Shown one piece after another: positions 55,666-64,000 of a DNA stretch of 64,000 bases. Every line of letters starts with the position of its first letter. Position 1 is the stretch's first letter. The position numbers and the translations under genes were made by a program. Below the pieces are notes generated by a model. The model was given only the letters and a program-made list of their open reading frames with translations. It was not told the DNA's origin and did no database searches. The stretch is from Yponomeuta sedellus (taxonomy: Eukaryota > Arthropoda > Insecta > Lepidoptera > Yponomeutidae), in NCBI GenBank assembly GCA_934045075.1, contig OW203724.1, forward strand, positions 17,909,143 through 17,973,142, in the 5' to 3' direction.

Positions 55666-55950
55666 AATGAATGAATGTGTGGTGTCGGCTTAGAGAAAGC
55701 ACCAACCCAAATTCTTCCCGCAGGTATCGTAAAAGGCGACTAAGGAAAACAAACCCAGGGGTGGGCAGCAGCGCCCCCTGCAGTACAATTCCACCAAACT
55801 GCGATCCCCAACCCGCATGCCCAGCGTGGGGATTATGGGCATTACCCCCCAATGAGGGCACAACCTTGCGCTATGGCGCTCATTAGGGGAGGGCTATGTA
55901 CAGCAGTGGACTAATATAGCCTGAAGAAGATGAAGAAGAATGAATGAGCG
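55666..55950 (+). mobile_element. SINE-like element with RTE-type tail
   Basis: GCAGGTATCGTAAAAGGCGA, AGCAGCGCCCCCTGCAGTAC, ACCCGCATGCCCAGCGTGGG, GGCGCTCATTAGGGGAGGGC and TAGCCTGAAGAAGATGAAGA. It is the longest copy of the family at 6204 and 21692. Confidence 0.65.
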
Positions 55951-56051
55951 AACGGTCAAAGAAACGAACGAACGAACGGACGACGAACCAACGAAAGAAC
56001 GAACGATATATTGCTACAAACAAATTTGCTGACATAACAATACTATACTCT

Positions 56052-56320
56052 TTTTTTTTAATGCACTAACCCGTGCTAAGAAAAATTTTAAAAACCTACT
56101 TAGAGGCAAAAAATTCCACCCATGCCGCGATTCGCTGATTCGGGAGTCGCTGCCTGTACGTAATACAGAGAATATTATAAAGAGGTTCGAATTTTCACTG
56201 ATGCCTGTGAGTCGCCCATTAGCTCAGTTAGATAGAGCGCTGGCACGGATAGCCAGAGGTCGCGGGTTCGAATCCCGGCATGGGTGGAATTTTTAGCCTC
56301 TAAATAGGTTTTTATAACAA
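56052..56320. mobile_element. SINE-T with inverted flank
   Basis: A minus-strand tail and end motif (TTTAATGCACTAACCCGTGC to 56130) are followed by a plus-strand unit from TCGCTGCCTGTACG through box A, box B and TAAATAGGTTTTTATAAC. Confidence 0.85.
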
Positions 56321-56531
56321 TACTGATCATAAAGAAAGTAGAAATAAAGAAAGAATATTGTAAAGAAAGTGAATTTAATAATGACGGCCCGCTCAATGGT
56401 TTTGAGCACAAACAATCAAGTTAATCATTTGAGTATACATTTATAGTTCTGAGCGCCTTGTTTCAAAAAACGATGATTAAATTAAGTTAGCTGATAAATT
56501 TTACATTCACAGTTAATTATATTCTCTTTGT

Positions 56532-56722
56532 TGCACTAACCCATGCTAAGGACAATTTAAATAATGTAAATAAAACAGAGAATATTGTAAAGAGGTTCGA
56601 AATTTCGCTGATACGGGTACTTGCCCATTAGCTCAGGTGGGAGACGCTGGCACGGTTAGCCAGAGGTCGCGGATTCGAGTCCCGGCATGGGTGGTATTTT
56701 TAGCCTCTAAATAGGTTTTTGA
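56532..56722. mobile_element. SINE-T with short inverted flank
   Basis: A minus-strand tail piece (TTGCACTAACCCATGCTAAG) precedes a plus-strand head: TTAGCTCAGGTGGGAGACGC (box A), a box B changed to GGATTCGAGTCC, and the end motif. Confidence 0.8.
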
Positions 56723-56774
56723 AATTCACAGTTACGTTTTGTTAATAATAAGTACTTATGAAACTTATGAAGAA

Positions 56775-57095
56775 TCAATCACTTGAGTTAAGCAACAACC
56801 GGCGCGGTCAGGAGCACGATGGGTGACCGTCCCGTGACTACCGCTAGTGGCATTTTTTCCAAGCACATCCGTGCTTAGCAAGGCACGCTAAGCCATTGGT
56901 GCCGGATATCATGTAATGGCAGTCGTTAAGGATTGTTAAAGGCCTTATGGGTGACTTGATAACTTCTGACAGTAAGGCCCGCCACTATCACTATCCTCCA
57001 CCAAACCGGACTTAGCCCCCGTGGTGGAGTATGAGCACGACCCGATAAAGAGATCAGTGCCCCAGCAGTGGGGGCATAGAACGATTGATTACGAT
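56775..57095 (+). mobile_element. SINE-5S copy with head
   Basis: GTTAAGCAACAACCGGCGCG, GATGGGTGACCGTCCCGTGA, the body with GGTGCCGGATATCATG and CCCCCGTGGTGGAGTATG. The end reads AACGATTGATTACGATG. Confidence 0.85.
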
Positions 57096-57436
57096 GGTTC
57101 GGTAGCAGCCTTCAGAGCCTTGGTTGTGTCAGTGCATTAAAGTACCATTACAGAAACATCGTAGAGTCAGAGGGGTGTTTTTCGTACCATTGACACCTAG
57201 CAGGTTAGACGAATGTGCGCGCGTAGACTTGAAGCAGAAACGAAATTAAATCGCCATGTTCATGCAATTGTCATTGTAACACAACGCTTTTGGCAGAATG
57301 TAGGCCCTGTTAGATCTTTTACATTTCATTTTAGCGACGCGCGATTATGAATGAAATATAAGTGGACTAATTTTAAACTAACTAACGTTATACCAAAATG
57401 TTCCAGACTGAGGCGCGGTTGTTACGAGCACACTAT
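57096..57436. other. Spacer, nothing recognised
   Basis: No supported feature. Confidence 0.3.
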
Positions 57437-57540
57437 GGGCTAGTTTCTGAAATTGAGAATATCGCTAAGTAAATACTTGACTGTAGTGCTGTCTCTAGAA
57501 ATTTCTCAGCAAAGAGTGTGACAGAACGTTACTTAAGAAG
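57437..57540. mobile_element. Foldback MITE, left half only
   Basis: GGGCTAGTTTCTGAAATTGA and CAGCAAAGAGTGTGACAGAA match the left side of 53375-53513; the right arm is replaced by GAAGAAGAAG. Confidence 0.7.
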
Positions 57541-57956
57541 AAGAAGAAACAGACACAGTTCACACGCCACAGTAACAAACTTAAAACATATTACTAAACA
57601 TAACATTCACAAAAATAACGAGGAAAAACTAAAGGTCACGGCGTGTCACTGCTGCTATAAATGGCAGCTGACTCAGCAATATGCTGATGGACAAGCCTTC
57701 AGCGCTGATGTTTAGTCAGTGCCAGGTGCTACCCCACAAGCGTCACAGACTGCGGTGCGATAATTATAATCATGGGCAATAACAATACTAAAGAATTAAT
57801 AATACCGTATAGAGTTGAATACTTATATGTTATATGGAATAATGAACAGAAAACGTATTATAAATACAGGATGAAAAAGATACTTAAATACTTGATAGAC
57901 TACGTGATAGAATAAGCTACAATAATATACAAATAAAATTATACACAAATAAATAA
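57541..57956. other. Spacer, nothing recognised
   Basis: No supported feature. Confidence 0.3.
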
Positions 57957-58450
57957 CTAAAGGAAGGCCAAGGAGACGAAATAAAGAATGTAAACAAACG
58001 GACCGTTACTGAGTTACATTGCGATAGTGAGCGATTATTATCACTGTCCTTGTCACACGTATGCGGTAATGGCGTCATTTGATCGACGATAGCTGCCGTT
58101 GCGTATTTCGTGGTACAGGAAAACTTTCAGTACCGCAGTTGTCAACATTTGGTGTCATCCGCCATTTTGTGAACTATAATAGTTCATTCCTATTTAGATT
58201 GCGTTCGAAGTGATACGAGGACAATTTTTATAACCATATTGACAGCATGATTGATAATACTATGGATAGTTTTGTCATAAATAAGGCTGATTCGGACTCT
58301 TCCGGTTAATCATGTATGACTAATACAGACGACAGCGATTAGAATTTAGAATCGGAAATTTGTATGACTATAATTTATTCAAATAAAAATGTTTTGAACC
58401 CCTGATACTTTGTTTACATTCTTTATCTCGTCTCATTGGCCTACCTTTAG
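57957..58450 (+). mobile_element. 494-bp DNA element with 42-bp inverted ends
   Basis: 57957-57998 (starts CTAAAGGAAGGCCAAGGAGA) and 58409-58450 are inverted repeats with a few mismatches. Inside, from 58247, a plus-strand frame reads MIDNTMDSFVINKADSDSSG then stop, followed by a frame with TNTDDSD. This acidic start resembles the N-terminus of piggyBac-type transposases, so it may be an internally deleted copy. The target duplication is not clear. Confidence 0.6.
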
Positions 58451-58970
58451 CTCTAATAATTATATTGTGATAAAGATAAGTATTCAATTAGTGAAATTCC
58501 TGTGCCCATTTGTTCAAACCAAAGTACGGGGGCCGCCATCAGGAAATGGGGAATCGACCCCACGATCTTAGTGCCACTATGTTGAGCAAAGAGGCCTGGT
58601 TACTTCTGAACGTGTCTTCTGGGCCTCATTTCATAAAACTAGTACTTTTTTCTCTTTACTATGACTATTCGATATACATTGCATGGCCGATCACCCCACT
58701 GACTAACACAAATGAAACTCCGGGTTTCCCGAACACTATCTGTTAATCTACTGTGAACAGATACTGCAGCTGTCAGTTGGTTTTTTATGTAGTTTAGCCA
58801 GATTAGAGCTGTTAATGGTAGACTAATGACTTGTTAATGAGATTCAGGGGTTGTCTTATTAAGCGGCTACGCAATAAGATAAGTCAAGACAAAAGGAGAC
58901 GAGACGAGACAAAACGAGTCAGCCAGTTTAATGGTGTGGACATGTAAACAACACAATTTTACTAACACAA
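58451..58970. other. Spacer, nothing recognised
   Basis: A 78-codon frame (58510-58746) has no family. Confidence 0.3.
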
Positions 58971-59401
58971 TATGCACGGATAGCCAGAGGTCGCGGGTTC
59001 GAATCCCGGCATAGGTGGAATTTTTAGCCTCCAAATAGGTTTTTCAAATTGTCCTTAGCACGGGTTAGTGCATTAAAAATAAAAAAATAGTATAATCATG
59101 TGGGTACAGTGATATCATTCCGATGTAAAAAACTGCAAAGTAGGTAGTCGGGGCTGTAAGTGATGCAATTTACTTAAGCCAGATGTCGCTGCCTGTACGT
59201 AATACAGAGAATAGTGTAAAGAGGTTCGAAATTTCACTGATGCCGTGAGTCGCCCATTGGCTCAATTGGTAGAGCGCTGGCACGGATAGCCAGAGGTTGC
59301 GGGTTCGAATTCCGGCATCGGTGAAATTTTTAGCCTCTAAATAGGTTTTTAAATTTGTTCCTTAGCACGGGTTAGTGCATTAAAAATTAAAAATAGTATA
59401 A
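58971..59401 (+). mobile_element. SINE-T tandem dimer, first unit 5'-truncated
   Basis: GCACGGATAGCCAGAGGT starts at 58974 and 59280, a 306-bp spacing. The first unit begins within the anticodon-like arm; the second is complete to the A-rich tail. Confidence 0.9.
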
Positions 59402-59547
59402 CAATATGTAGTATTAAAACTTAGACCTACATAATAGCATGTCTTTTAGTAGCATCTGCTGCTGAACTAGGTTTATAGCCTGCATTGCAGCAAACAGTGA
59501 ATCTTGTCTATTTTGTCAATTTTGTTAATTAAATATTATATAACCGT

Positions 59548-59895
59548 TATCAACCCTTGTATGTCCCCACTGCTGGTGCATGGGTCTCTTCCTGCATCGC
59601 AGGAAGGTAAGGCCATACTCCACCACGGGGTCCAAGTCCGGGTTGGTGGAGTATTGTAAGACAGTGGCGGGCCTTACTGTCAGAATGTATCAAGCCCATA
59701 AGGCCCCTGACAGGCTTAACGACTGCCATTATATGAAAGCCGGCACCGACGGCTTAAAGTGCCTTGCGAAGCACGGAAGCGCTCGGAAAAATGCCACTAG
59801 CGGTAGTCACGGGACGCTCACCCATCCTGTACCTGACCGCGTCTGTTGTTGCTTAACCAAGTGATTGATTCCAATCACTCGGTTTGCTTAGGCTT
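59548..59895 (-). mobile_element. SINE-5S, nearly full length
   Basis: From the tail GTTATCAACCCTTGTATGTC to TAACCAAGTGATTGATTCCA and ATCACTCGGTTTGC. Head boxes are recognisable (complement of GATGGGTGAGCGTCCCGTGA). Confidence 0.88.
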
Positions 59896-60308
59896 AGCTT
59901 CTATAATTATAATTATATATTTAAAAACCTATTTATATAATTATACAACCAAGTGGTATAAACTACTATTCAACATTTGTGTTAGGTAACGTATTAACAT
60001 TCTATATGATCGCATTCATAGTTTGCATTTTGCAGTTCGATTTACACCGAATTGCAGTAATATGTATAATGAATTATTGTTTTACGAAACGCAGCCCTTA
60101 TATTTCCATCTAACGGACCGTCACACCCTGTCCGTTTGATAAGGGCACATTCAACCGACTGGAGTTAGGGAGAGCGCTAATCTGGACTATTTCCGCTATT
60201 TCTTTGTCTATTCATAACAAAAGCGAGATTTTAGTAGCAGTAGAATTTAAATGGTGCCCTCAGAATGAATAGGATTAGTCGTCGCATAGGCCTAAAATAA
60301 ATACACCT
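59896..60308. other. Spacer with a SINE-T tail relic
   Basis: TTTAAAAACCTATTTATATA at 59920-59939 only. Confidence 0.35.
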
Positions 60309-60475
60309 AGGCCGAGTTTCCGAACTGAGAATTTCACTAGGTAAATACTGAATTGTAGTGCTACCTCTTCGATTTTTTTAGCCAAGAGCGTGACAATTGA
60401 CAAAACGTTACTTAAGTATTTACGTCTCTGAATGTCAGCCTTAGTGAAACCCTCAACTCTGAAACCGGCCCTTAG
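60309..60475. mobile_element. Foldback MITE, diverged copy
   Basis: GGCCGAGTTTCCGAACTGAG on the left and CCTCAACTCTGAAACCGGCC on the right are inverted; AGCCAAGAGCGTGACA is the shared centre. Confidence 0.7.
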
Positions 60476-60974
60476 GTCGCGATTTTAGGCTTATATACAC
60501 CATGAATTGTAGGTGGTATGAAAAACATAGCGAAATAAACGTATTTTATAATAGTTATAAAATAAGTTCGTTTGTTTTTTTTAAAAGCACTTTCCAAAAA
60601 ATTCTGACGTAAACTTGAATATATTGTTCTTATACCATTGTAGCATTTCACAGATCAGCTTTTACATTGTAGCAAGCCAGAATGCGTGCTGTGGGTCCGC
60701 GCGCTACTTTCCTCATAGACAGCGAGGCCGTACTAATCCGCTACTTAACTCACTTTTCAAGTAAATCTTAAATGGTAAATATCTCTTCCATTGTACCAAA
60801 AAATATTTTGGTTTATTTTTGAGGACCTAAAATTATTTACGTAAAACTCGTGTGTATTTACCTGAAGATCACTTTGATGATGACACAAAAACTGTTAGTA
60901 GCTGTAATAATGCTTGGTTTGATTTATTTTTTAAGGTTAATCTACTTATCTACCAAATCATTAGGATCATAGGT
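60476..60974. other. Spacer, nothing recognised
   Basis: No supported feature. Confidence 0.3.
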
Positions 60975-61072
60975 ACCAGTCTTGCAAGCCTCCACCAATC
61001 TGGACTTGGCCCCCGTGGTGGAGTATGGCCTATGCCTTCCTCAGGAAGCATAATGGGTTAATGATGATGATG
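60975..61072 (+). mobile_element. SINE-5S 3' end
   Basis: ACCAGTCTTGCAAGCCTCCA, CCCCCGTGGTGGAGTATGGC and AATGGGTTAATGATGATGAT: the tail alone, a strongly 5'-truncated insertion. Confidence 0.75.
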
Positions 61073-61880
61073 GTAGGTACTAAAGACAGTAACTGCACAA
61101 GAGAGTTTTTGCAAAAACACTAAATCCATATCACAATAGAACCTACGTACGCACCAAAGGTGCTTTCAAGATGGCCTATAGCGGTTTCCCCATTCCGAAT
61201 TAGAAGCAAAATTTGCAATTTTTGCATCCATTCTGCTTACTTACTTAGCAAAGTCAATATATTTCCGTTTCTTACGTTAAATACTACAGGAAATATTCAT
61301 TTATCGCGTGAAATATGATACGACTTAAGTACCGGATTATTCGCGATTTTTATAAACAAGTACTCGTATGCTCAACTCTTTTCGTTTAATCTACGTCTAC
61401 ACTCAAAAGTAATAGTCTAAATAGTAATAGTCTTAACATAACCATTCTTTCAAGTAACCTAGATTCTAGCGTGTACATACCTTGGTATTTCGCTTAGAAG
61501 TCCATACGCAGTAAACATGGTGTATTAAAATCCTTATCTCCGAGTATGCGGAAAACGCAAAATCTCGTAAAAAAATATCATCTTTTCCTTACATTTTATG
61601 CCGACGAAAATGTCAAGTAATCGCTAATATTTTGTCGAGATTTCGAAGGTTAATAAAATTTGTTTGTATTGACGAATAGAGCCTCGATTTCGGGATTTTC
61701 GTAAGGATTCTTTTACGCTCTGTATAAGCATCACGCATTCTCTCAGAGAAAGATAGAGAGCAAGAGTTTACAAGCTCTGATGTATATGAACACGCCAAAG
61801 TGTATGGAACTGCTACTACCAATTTATATAAACGTACCTAATTTAGATAACAATAGTTATTTGTTATACAAGAGTGCAAA
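61073..61880. other. Spacer, nothing recognised
   Basis: No supported feature. Confidence 0.3.
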
Positions 61881-62080
61881 GTTGCTTTTTAACCGCGTGT
61901 TCAATTTTGATGACCGAGCAAGCGAAGGATTCTAAAATTGAATCACGAGCGCAGCGAGTGATTCATAATTAGAATCCTGAGCGTTAGCGAGGGAATCAAA
62001 AGAGCACGAGGTGAAAAATCTTTGCACTCGAGTGCAACACGTAACTTTTAATTCCACCTCAGCGAGGAAATGACTAAATG
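61881..62080. repeat. Palindromic GAGCG-rich repeat region
   Basis: GGATTCTAAAATTGAATCAC, GAGCGCAGCGAGTGATTC and ATAATTAGAATCCTGAGCG form overlapping inverted repeats, followed by GCGAGGGAATC. It resembles the GAGCGAGCGG part of the element at 19258-20154 only in composition. Confidence 0.5.
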
Positions 62081-62929
62081 CAAAAAAAAACGTTTACAAT
62101 CACAATATAGGTACACTTTTATTTCAGTTTAGGTATTAATTACTACATTATGACAGGTAGGTATTACAGAATAATCTTTAAATTATAACAAAATAATACT
62201 AAGGTATAATTAAGAAAAGTTTAAAGTAACGTTGCTACAGTTATTTAAATTGAGTGTAATATTTTTTTAATTCACAAACTTCGTGCACACGATGTTCTAA
62301 ATTTAATTTACTTTATCCTCTAGAGAATAAAAACGGCTTTTCCTCTCAGATATTGAAGATTAAAAAAACTCTTTCCGAGATGGTGGGATGAAAAAGTCAT
62401 TTTACATGTCTCATGTTCGGTAAGTAAGTTCTTATTACCTCCAAATGGGGCTTGTAGGTGACTAATTAGCGCTATAGGGTAATAATGCAGCTAGAAAAGC
62501 CCTAGGGCGGTAAGTAATGAAAAAATCAACCTTCTTTCTTTCAAAAAGTTCGCGTACATCTAACCATCATACTGGCAATAGACATCATGCATTGAGCCCA
62601 ATGACCAAAGAGGTCGCTTTGCTATTTAGCCTTGTCTTCGTGTGAGTATAATAGTCATCAATTTTAAATGTCGAACGGCGAAGGCGAAAAAATTAAAATG
62701 TTCTTTCCTTGATTCTTTTAAATGAAAAAAGGCGGGAATAGAAAACTTTTACTTTAAATTGTTTTATTCTTGAAATGCCGGTTTATTCTACTTACTTCAC
62801 AATAAATATGTAAATCGGAATAGTTAGCTCGGGTGTAAGCACCAATTGCACCCTCGAACTATAGGAACTAAATATCTTCGGCTGCAATTGATGCCTTACA
62901 GCCCTTAGCTACTACTCTACTATTATATA
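62081..62929. other. Spacer, nothing recognised
   Basis: No supported feature. Confidence 0.3.
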
Positions 62930-62998
62930 TACCGGGATTCAAATCCCCGACCCCACACGTGTGTGGCAAGCACTCTACCGATGTGCTCCACCGCTAAT
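62930..62998 (-). mobile_element. tRNA-like SINE head
   Basis: Minus strand GCGGTGGAGCACATCGGTAG, a stem-like GTGTGTGGGGTC region and box B GGGGATTTGAATCCCGG. No A-rich tail is recognised; a SINE relic is more likely than a tRNA gene because the anticodon arm does not fold well. Confidence 0.4.
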
Positions 62999-63139
62999 TA
63001 GCGGCACATAATTAACGGCGAAGAAATTAATGAACGCTTCCTTTGAGAGACACTCCATTTTGTTTTTGAATACATCATACCATTACCACCGCGGGTCGAG
63101 ATTGGACCTGTAATAAATAAAGAAAATAAGAATGAAAAA

Positions 63140-63351
63140 CATACATACATACATACATACATACATACATACATACATACATACATACATACATACATAC
63201 ATACATACATACATACATACATACATACATACATACATACATACATACATACATACATACATACATACATACATACATACATACATACATACATACATAC
63301 ATACATACATACATACATACATACATACATACATACATACATACATACATA
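63140..63351. repeat. ATAC tetranucleotide microsatellite
   Basis: About 53 uninterrupted copies of the 4-base unit. All long frames here are artefacts. Confidence 0.99.
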
Positions 63352-63490
63352 ACCTCACGCCTGTATCCCAGAGGGGTAGACAGAGACCAGGGACTGCCAC
63401 TTGCCACGATCCTGACAGATCACCTTCGTCGAAGTTCATAAGTCGTTGCATGCACGCACTTCGGTTCCGGTTACTTTTGATCTTCCCCTT
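63351..63490 (-). mobile_element. LINE 3' end adjoining the microsatellite
   Basis: ACCTCACGCCTGTATCCCAG and GGACTGCCACTTGCCACGAT are the complement of the LINE end at 51480-51672. The repeat therefore sits exactly where that LINE's ATGT tail belongs. Confidence 0.8.
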
Positions 63491-63640
63491 TGCTAAGAAT
63501 AAAGAAATGTATTATTTATATGAATGTCCTAATGTATTATTTATACTTACTTTAGAAAAGTAAAAGGTAATTGTTACACGTCGGTAATGCGTGACAAAAA
63601 GTATGTTTATTGAAAATGAAAATGAAAATATGTTTATTTA
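63491..63640. other. Spacer, nothing recognised
   Basis: No supported feature. Confidence 0.3.
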
Positions 63641-63900
63641 TAAAATTGATTACATTAATTATGATCTATTGCGACTCCCACACTAGGCGCAGCCTGTGTC
63701 GTGGGTGACGGGTAGATTGCGCTCTTTATAGTTAGCACCGGTTTACAGATCGAGGCAAGTGAGTCACAAGCGTGAGCAAAACAGTGCTACTATGGACTCT
63801 CGGGCTTCCACACTAGGCCGAGCCTGTGTCGTGGACAGCCATTGATTGTATTTACAGCGTATCTTTGCAACTGCTTTTGCATGCCCACGCCTGTGTTCCG
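63641..63900 (-). mobile_element. Repeat with two CACACTAGG-CCTGTGTCGTGG motifs
   Basis: CCCACACTAGGCGCAGCCTG with TGTCGTGGG (63678-63706) and TCCACACTAGGCCGAGCCTG with TGTCGTGG (63809-63837). The complement of this motif occurs in the SINE tail at 27205-27240. 63901-64000 is AT-rich and featureless. Confidence 0.5.
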
Positions 63901-64000
63901 ATTGTATTAAAATTACAATTACAAGATAAATTGAGTATTAACTAAAAATAAAATAAAAATAAAATAAAACCGGGTCAATTAAAACAAGTAGAATCCTCGG

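Noticed and set aside
58510..58746. 78-codon ATG frame as a possible small gene
   Set aside because: No motif, no splice or promoter context and no second copy; not distinguishable from a chance frame.
62998..63563. Long YVCM and IHT repeat frames
   Set aside because: They are translations of the ATAC microsatellite and its LINE flank.

Overview
This is a nuclear window from an insect, most likely a moth or butterfly. The only intact host genes are two copies of a four-exon, moth-type trypsin-fold gene. The rest is AT-rich and packed with short retroelements, RTE-type LINE tails and small inverted-repeat elements of the kind common in Lepidoptera. No bacterial operons, rRNA genes, CRISPR arrays or convincing functional tRNA genes are present.

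Positions 1-20,655 hold a tandem family of serine protease homologs, all on the minus strand. Unit A (1-5585) and unit B (10558-16325) are near-identical copies of one segment. Each carries a complete gene (signal peptide, activation site, three exons of protease fold), a dead LINE reverse-transcriptase fragment and a 5S-rRNA-derived SINE. In both copies the catalytic serine is histidine, so both should be inactive homologs. Copy B has also lost the catalytic histidine (to Asn) and gained a SINE in intron 1 that A lacks. A third, older copy (C, 17000-20655) is broken by a LINE, a TA-flanked inverted-repeat element, a deletion and a frameshift.

Positions 5590-10557 and 20,656-64,000 are almost entirely repeats. 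Family names used below: SINE-T is a tRNA-like element with a 308-bp tandem period and the end motif TAGCCTCTAAATAGG. SINE-5S has a 5S-rRNA-like head. SINE-2 is a second tRNA-like family. RTE tail means the last codons and 3' end of RTE-clade LINEs. Foldback or MITE means short elements bounded by inverted repeats. Notable pieces are a 1.07-kb GC-rich insertion with a 16-bp target duplication (38576-39643), a Harbinger-like transposase remnant (21504-21690), a possible multi-exon coding remnant on the minus strand (22383-23460), several long palindromes and a 212-bp ATAC microsatellite (63140-63351).

Functionally the window is a recently duplicated, probably non-catalytic trypsin-family locus followed by a long retroelement-rich stretch. 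Exon coordinates were read by hand from splice signals. Family names rest on recognisable motifs, not on database searches.
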